From the NCBI GenBank assembly GCA_005790265.1, contig SXVE01000018.1:1-6846 (forward strand): a stretch of DNA of 6,846 nt. Reading direction: 5' to 3'. Under the pieces are notes generated by a model that was given only the letters and a program-made list of their open reading frames with translations, searched no databases and was not told where the DNA came from. This DNA is from Acidobacteriota bacterium (GTDB lineage: Bacteria; Acidobacteriota; Blastocatellia; Pyrinomonadales; Pyrinomonadaceae). Position 1 is the first letter of the stretch; every line of letters begins with the position of its first letter. The position numbers and the translations under genes were made by a program. Of this stretch, positions 5,882 to 6,846 are shown one piece after another.

Positions 5882-5941
5882 AACCGCCGAGACGGAGAGT
5901 TTTTTAAAAAATTTACTCGGTGTCTCCGCGTCTCGGCGGTT
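5882..5941. repeat. 8-base-unit inverted repeat upstream of argH
   Basis: The arm AACCGCCGAGA (5882-5892) is perfectly complementary to TCTCGGCGGTT (5931-5941). The stem continues through GGAGA paired with TCTCC after a 2-base bulge in the right arm. The reverse complement of the right arm is built of 8-base units, CGCCGAGA, CGCGGAGA, CACCGAGT. The loop begins with TTTTTTAAAAAA, itself self-complementary. It could end the upstream transporter transcript or structure the argH leader. No U-tract follows the stem on the plus strand, so I do not call it an intrinsic terminator. Confidence 0.75.
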
Positions 5942-5971
5942 TGGTGATGCTTTTGGAGACAGTTTTGATAA

Positions 5972-5986
5972 ATGAAAACACGATGA
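5972..5986 (+). other. Possible 4-codon leader ORF (MKTR) overlapping the argH start
   Basis: ATG AAA ACA CGA TGA begins 11 bases before argH, and its stop overlaps the argH ATG (ATGA at 5983-5986). The only Shine-Dalgarno-like sequence nearby, GGAG at 5955-5958, is 13 bases from this ATG and 24 from that of argH. Termination-reinitiation is conceivable, but a frame this short arises easily by chance. Confidence 0.2.
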
Positions 5987-6846
5987 CGGAAAATAAAAAT
6001 CTCTGGGGCGGACGTTTCACCGGCAAAGCGGATGAAACATTCGTCGCGTTTAATAATTCATTCAAGTTCGATCAAAGATTATTTAAGGCAGACGTGCGCG
6101 GCGGAATGGCGCACGCCGAAGGGCTTTTTCAAGCCGGAGTTTTAACCAGACAGGAAGCCGAAAAAATAAAAACCGGACTCAACACGCTGCTTAAACGCGC
6201 CGATTTCGACCGCAATTATTTTAATGACACGCGCGCCGAAGACGTGCATTCGTTTATCGAGGAAAAACTCGTGCAGCTAATCGGCGACACGGGCAAAAAA
6301 ATGCACACCGGCAGAAGCCGCAACGATCAAGTGGCGACGGCTTTTCGTTTGTGGCTGCGCGAACAGATTACTGAAATTTCGCGGATTGCGCGCGAATTGC
6401 AAAAAGAATTGCTTGATGCGGCGGCGCGGCAGAAAGAAGCGGTTTTGCCCGGTTACACGCATCTTCAGCGCGCGCAGCCGGTTTTGTGGGCGCACTGGTG
6501 TTTGGCGTATTACGAAATGCTCGCGCGCGACCGCGAAAGGCTTGATGAAGTCTGGCGGCGCACGAACATTCTGCCGCTCGGTTCCGCCGCGCTCGCCGGA
6601 ACGAGTTATGAAATTGACCGCGAATCGGTCGCCCGCGAACTCGGTTTTGAAGGCGTGACGGCGAACAGTCTCGACGCGGTTTCGGATCGCGATTTCGCCG
6701 TCGAATTCGTCGGCGCGTGTTCCCTAATAATGGTTCATCTGTCGCGCATCTCGGAAGATTTGATTCTGTACGCGTCGAGCGAATTTCAGTTTGTCGAATT
6801 GTCCGACGCGGTTTCGACCGGCTCGAGCTTGATGCCGCAAAAGAAA
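5983..6846 (+). CDS. argH: Argininosuccinate lyase, N-terminal 288 residues (partial)
   Basis: ArgH splits argininosuccinate into arginine and fumarate, the last step of arginine synthesis, as a cytoplasmic tetramer of the fumarase/aspartase superfamily. The product begins MTENKNLWGGRFTGKADE, typical of bacterial ArgH. It carries HTGRSRNDQVATAF (residues 108-121), PGYTHLQRAQP with the conserved His160 (156-166), DAVSDRD (231-237) and, at the right edge, the mobile catalytic loop STGSSLMPQKK (278-288) with the catalytic Ser. The frame is still open at the last base, and the remaining roughly 170 residues of a normal ~460-residue ArgH lie outside the window. ATG 5983-5985 is the only start that fits the family N-terminus; an ATG at 5972 is in another frame and terminates after four codons. 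The upstream leader holds a long hairpin and no recognisable ARG box. Confidence 0.98.
   Translation, partial: MTENKNLWGGRFTGKADETFVAFNNSFKFDQRLFKADVRGGMAHAEGLFQAGVLTRQEAEKIKTGLNTLLKRADFDRNYFNDTRAEDVHSFIEEKLVQLIGDTGKKMHTGRSRNDQVATAFRLWLREQITEISRIARELQKELLDAAARQKEAVLPGYTHLQRAQPVLWAHWCLAYYEMLARDRERLDEVWRRTNILPLGSAALAGTSYEIDRESVARELGFEGVTANSLDAVSDRDFAVEFVGACSLIMVHLSRISEDLILYASSEFQFVELSDAVSTGSSLMPQKK

Noticed and set aside
5882..5941. Classic rho-independent terminator for the transporter operon
   Set aside because: The stem is long with a bulge and large A/T loop, and no U-tract follows it on the plus strand, so it is listed as a repeat instead.

Overview
The window reads as chromosomal DNA from a free-living bacterium. 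Two arginine-biosynthesis units flank a metal-transport operon, and short palindromic repeat families sit in most of the intergenic gaps. GC-rich coding codons, A/T-rich gaps, a GxxExxY-family gene and abundant short-period repeats suggest Acidobacteriota (Blastocatellia-like). That placement is an inference from general resemblance, not proven here.

Minus-strand block (right to left, about 2937 to 1). argR, the arginine repressor, comes first, preceded by a cluster of TGCATAA/TTATGCA half-sites that looks like an autoregulatory operator. It is followed by argG (argininosuccinate synthase), with a heptamer-built hairpin in the 80-base gap. Next is a small PD-(D/E)XK-type GxxExxY protein flanked by direct copies of a 29-base repeat built from 10-base units; the repeat even supplies the codons of its longest possible N-terminus. 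After another A/T-rich gap, bounded by inverted copies of the same repeat, comes the N-terminal part of an unrecognised protein with a SIMIBI-like P-loop, cut by the left edge.

Plus-strand block (about 2994 to 5794). Two genes overlap by 4 bases. The first is a soluble protein with the MgtE-type intracellular sensor (MgtE_N plus paired CBS domains) behind a PRC-barrel-like N-terminal region, but with no MgtE membrane domain. The second is an 11-helix Nramp-fold transporter whose metal-site motifs depart from canonical Mn/Fe transporters (DAGG instead of DPGN, TPY instead of MPH). The simplest reading is a two-part divalent-cation uptake system, possibly for Mg2+, in which a detached MgtE-like sensor regulates an Nramp-type channel or carrier. 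This pair is the most interesting item in the window.

Right end (5795 to 6846). A leader with a TATAAT box and a long imperfect hairpin built from 8-base units precedes argH (argininosuccinate lyase), which runs off the right edge just after its catalytic signature. ArgG and ArgH catalyse consecutive steps (citrulline to argininosuccinate to arginine plus fumarate), with ArgR the likely arginine-responsive regulator, yet argG and argH lie on opposite strands on either side of the transporter operon.

No tRNA, rRNA, CRISPR array or intact insertion sequence was seen. No gene-free stretch exceeds 300 bases; the longest is the argR/transporter divergent region of about 257 bases.
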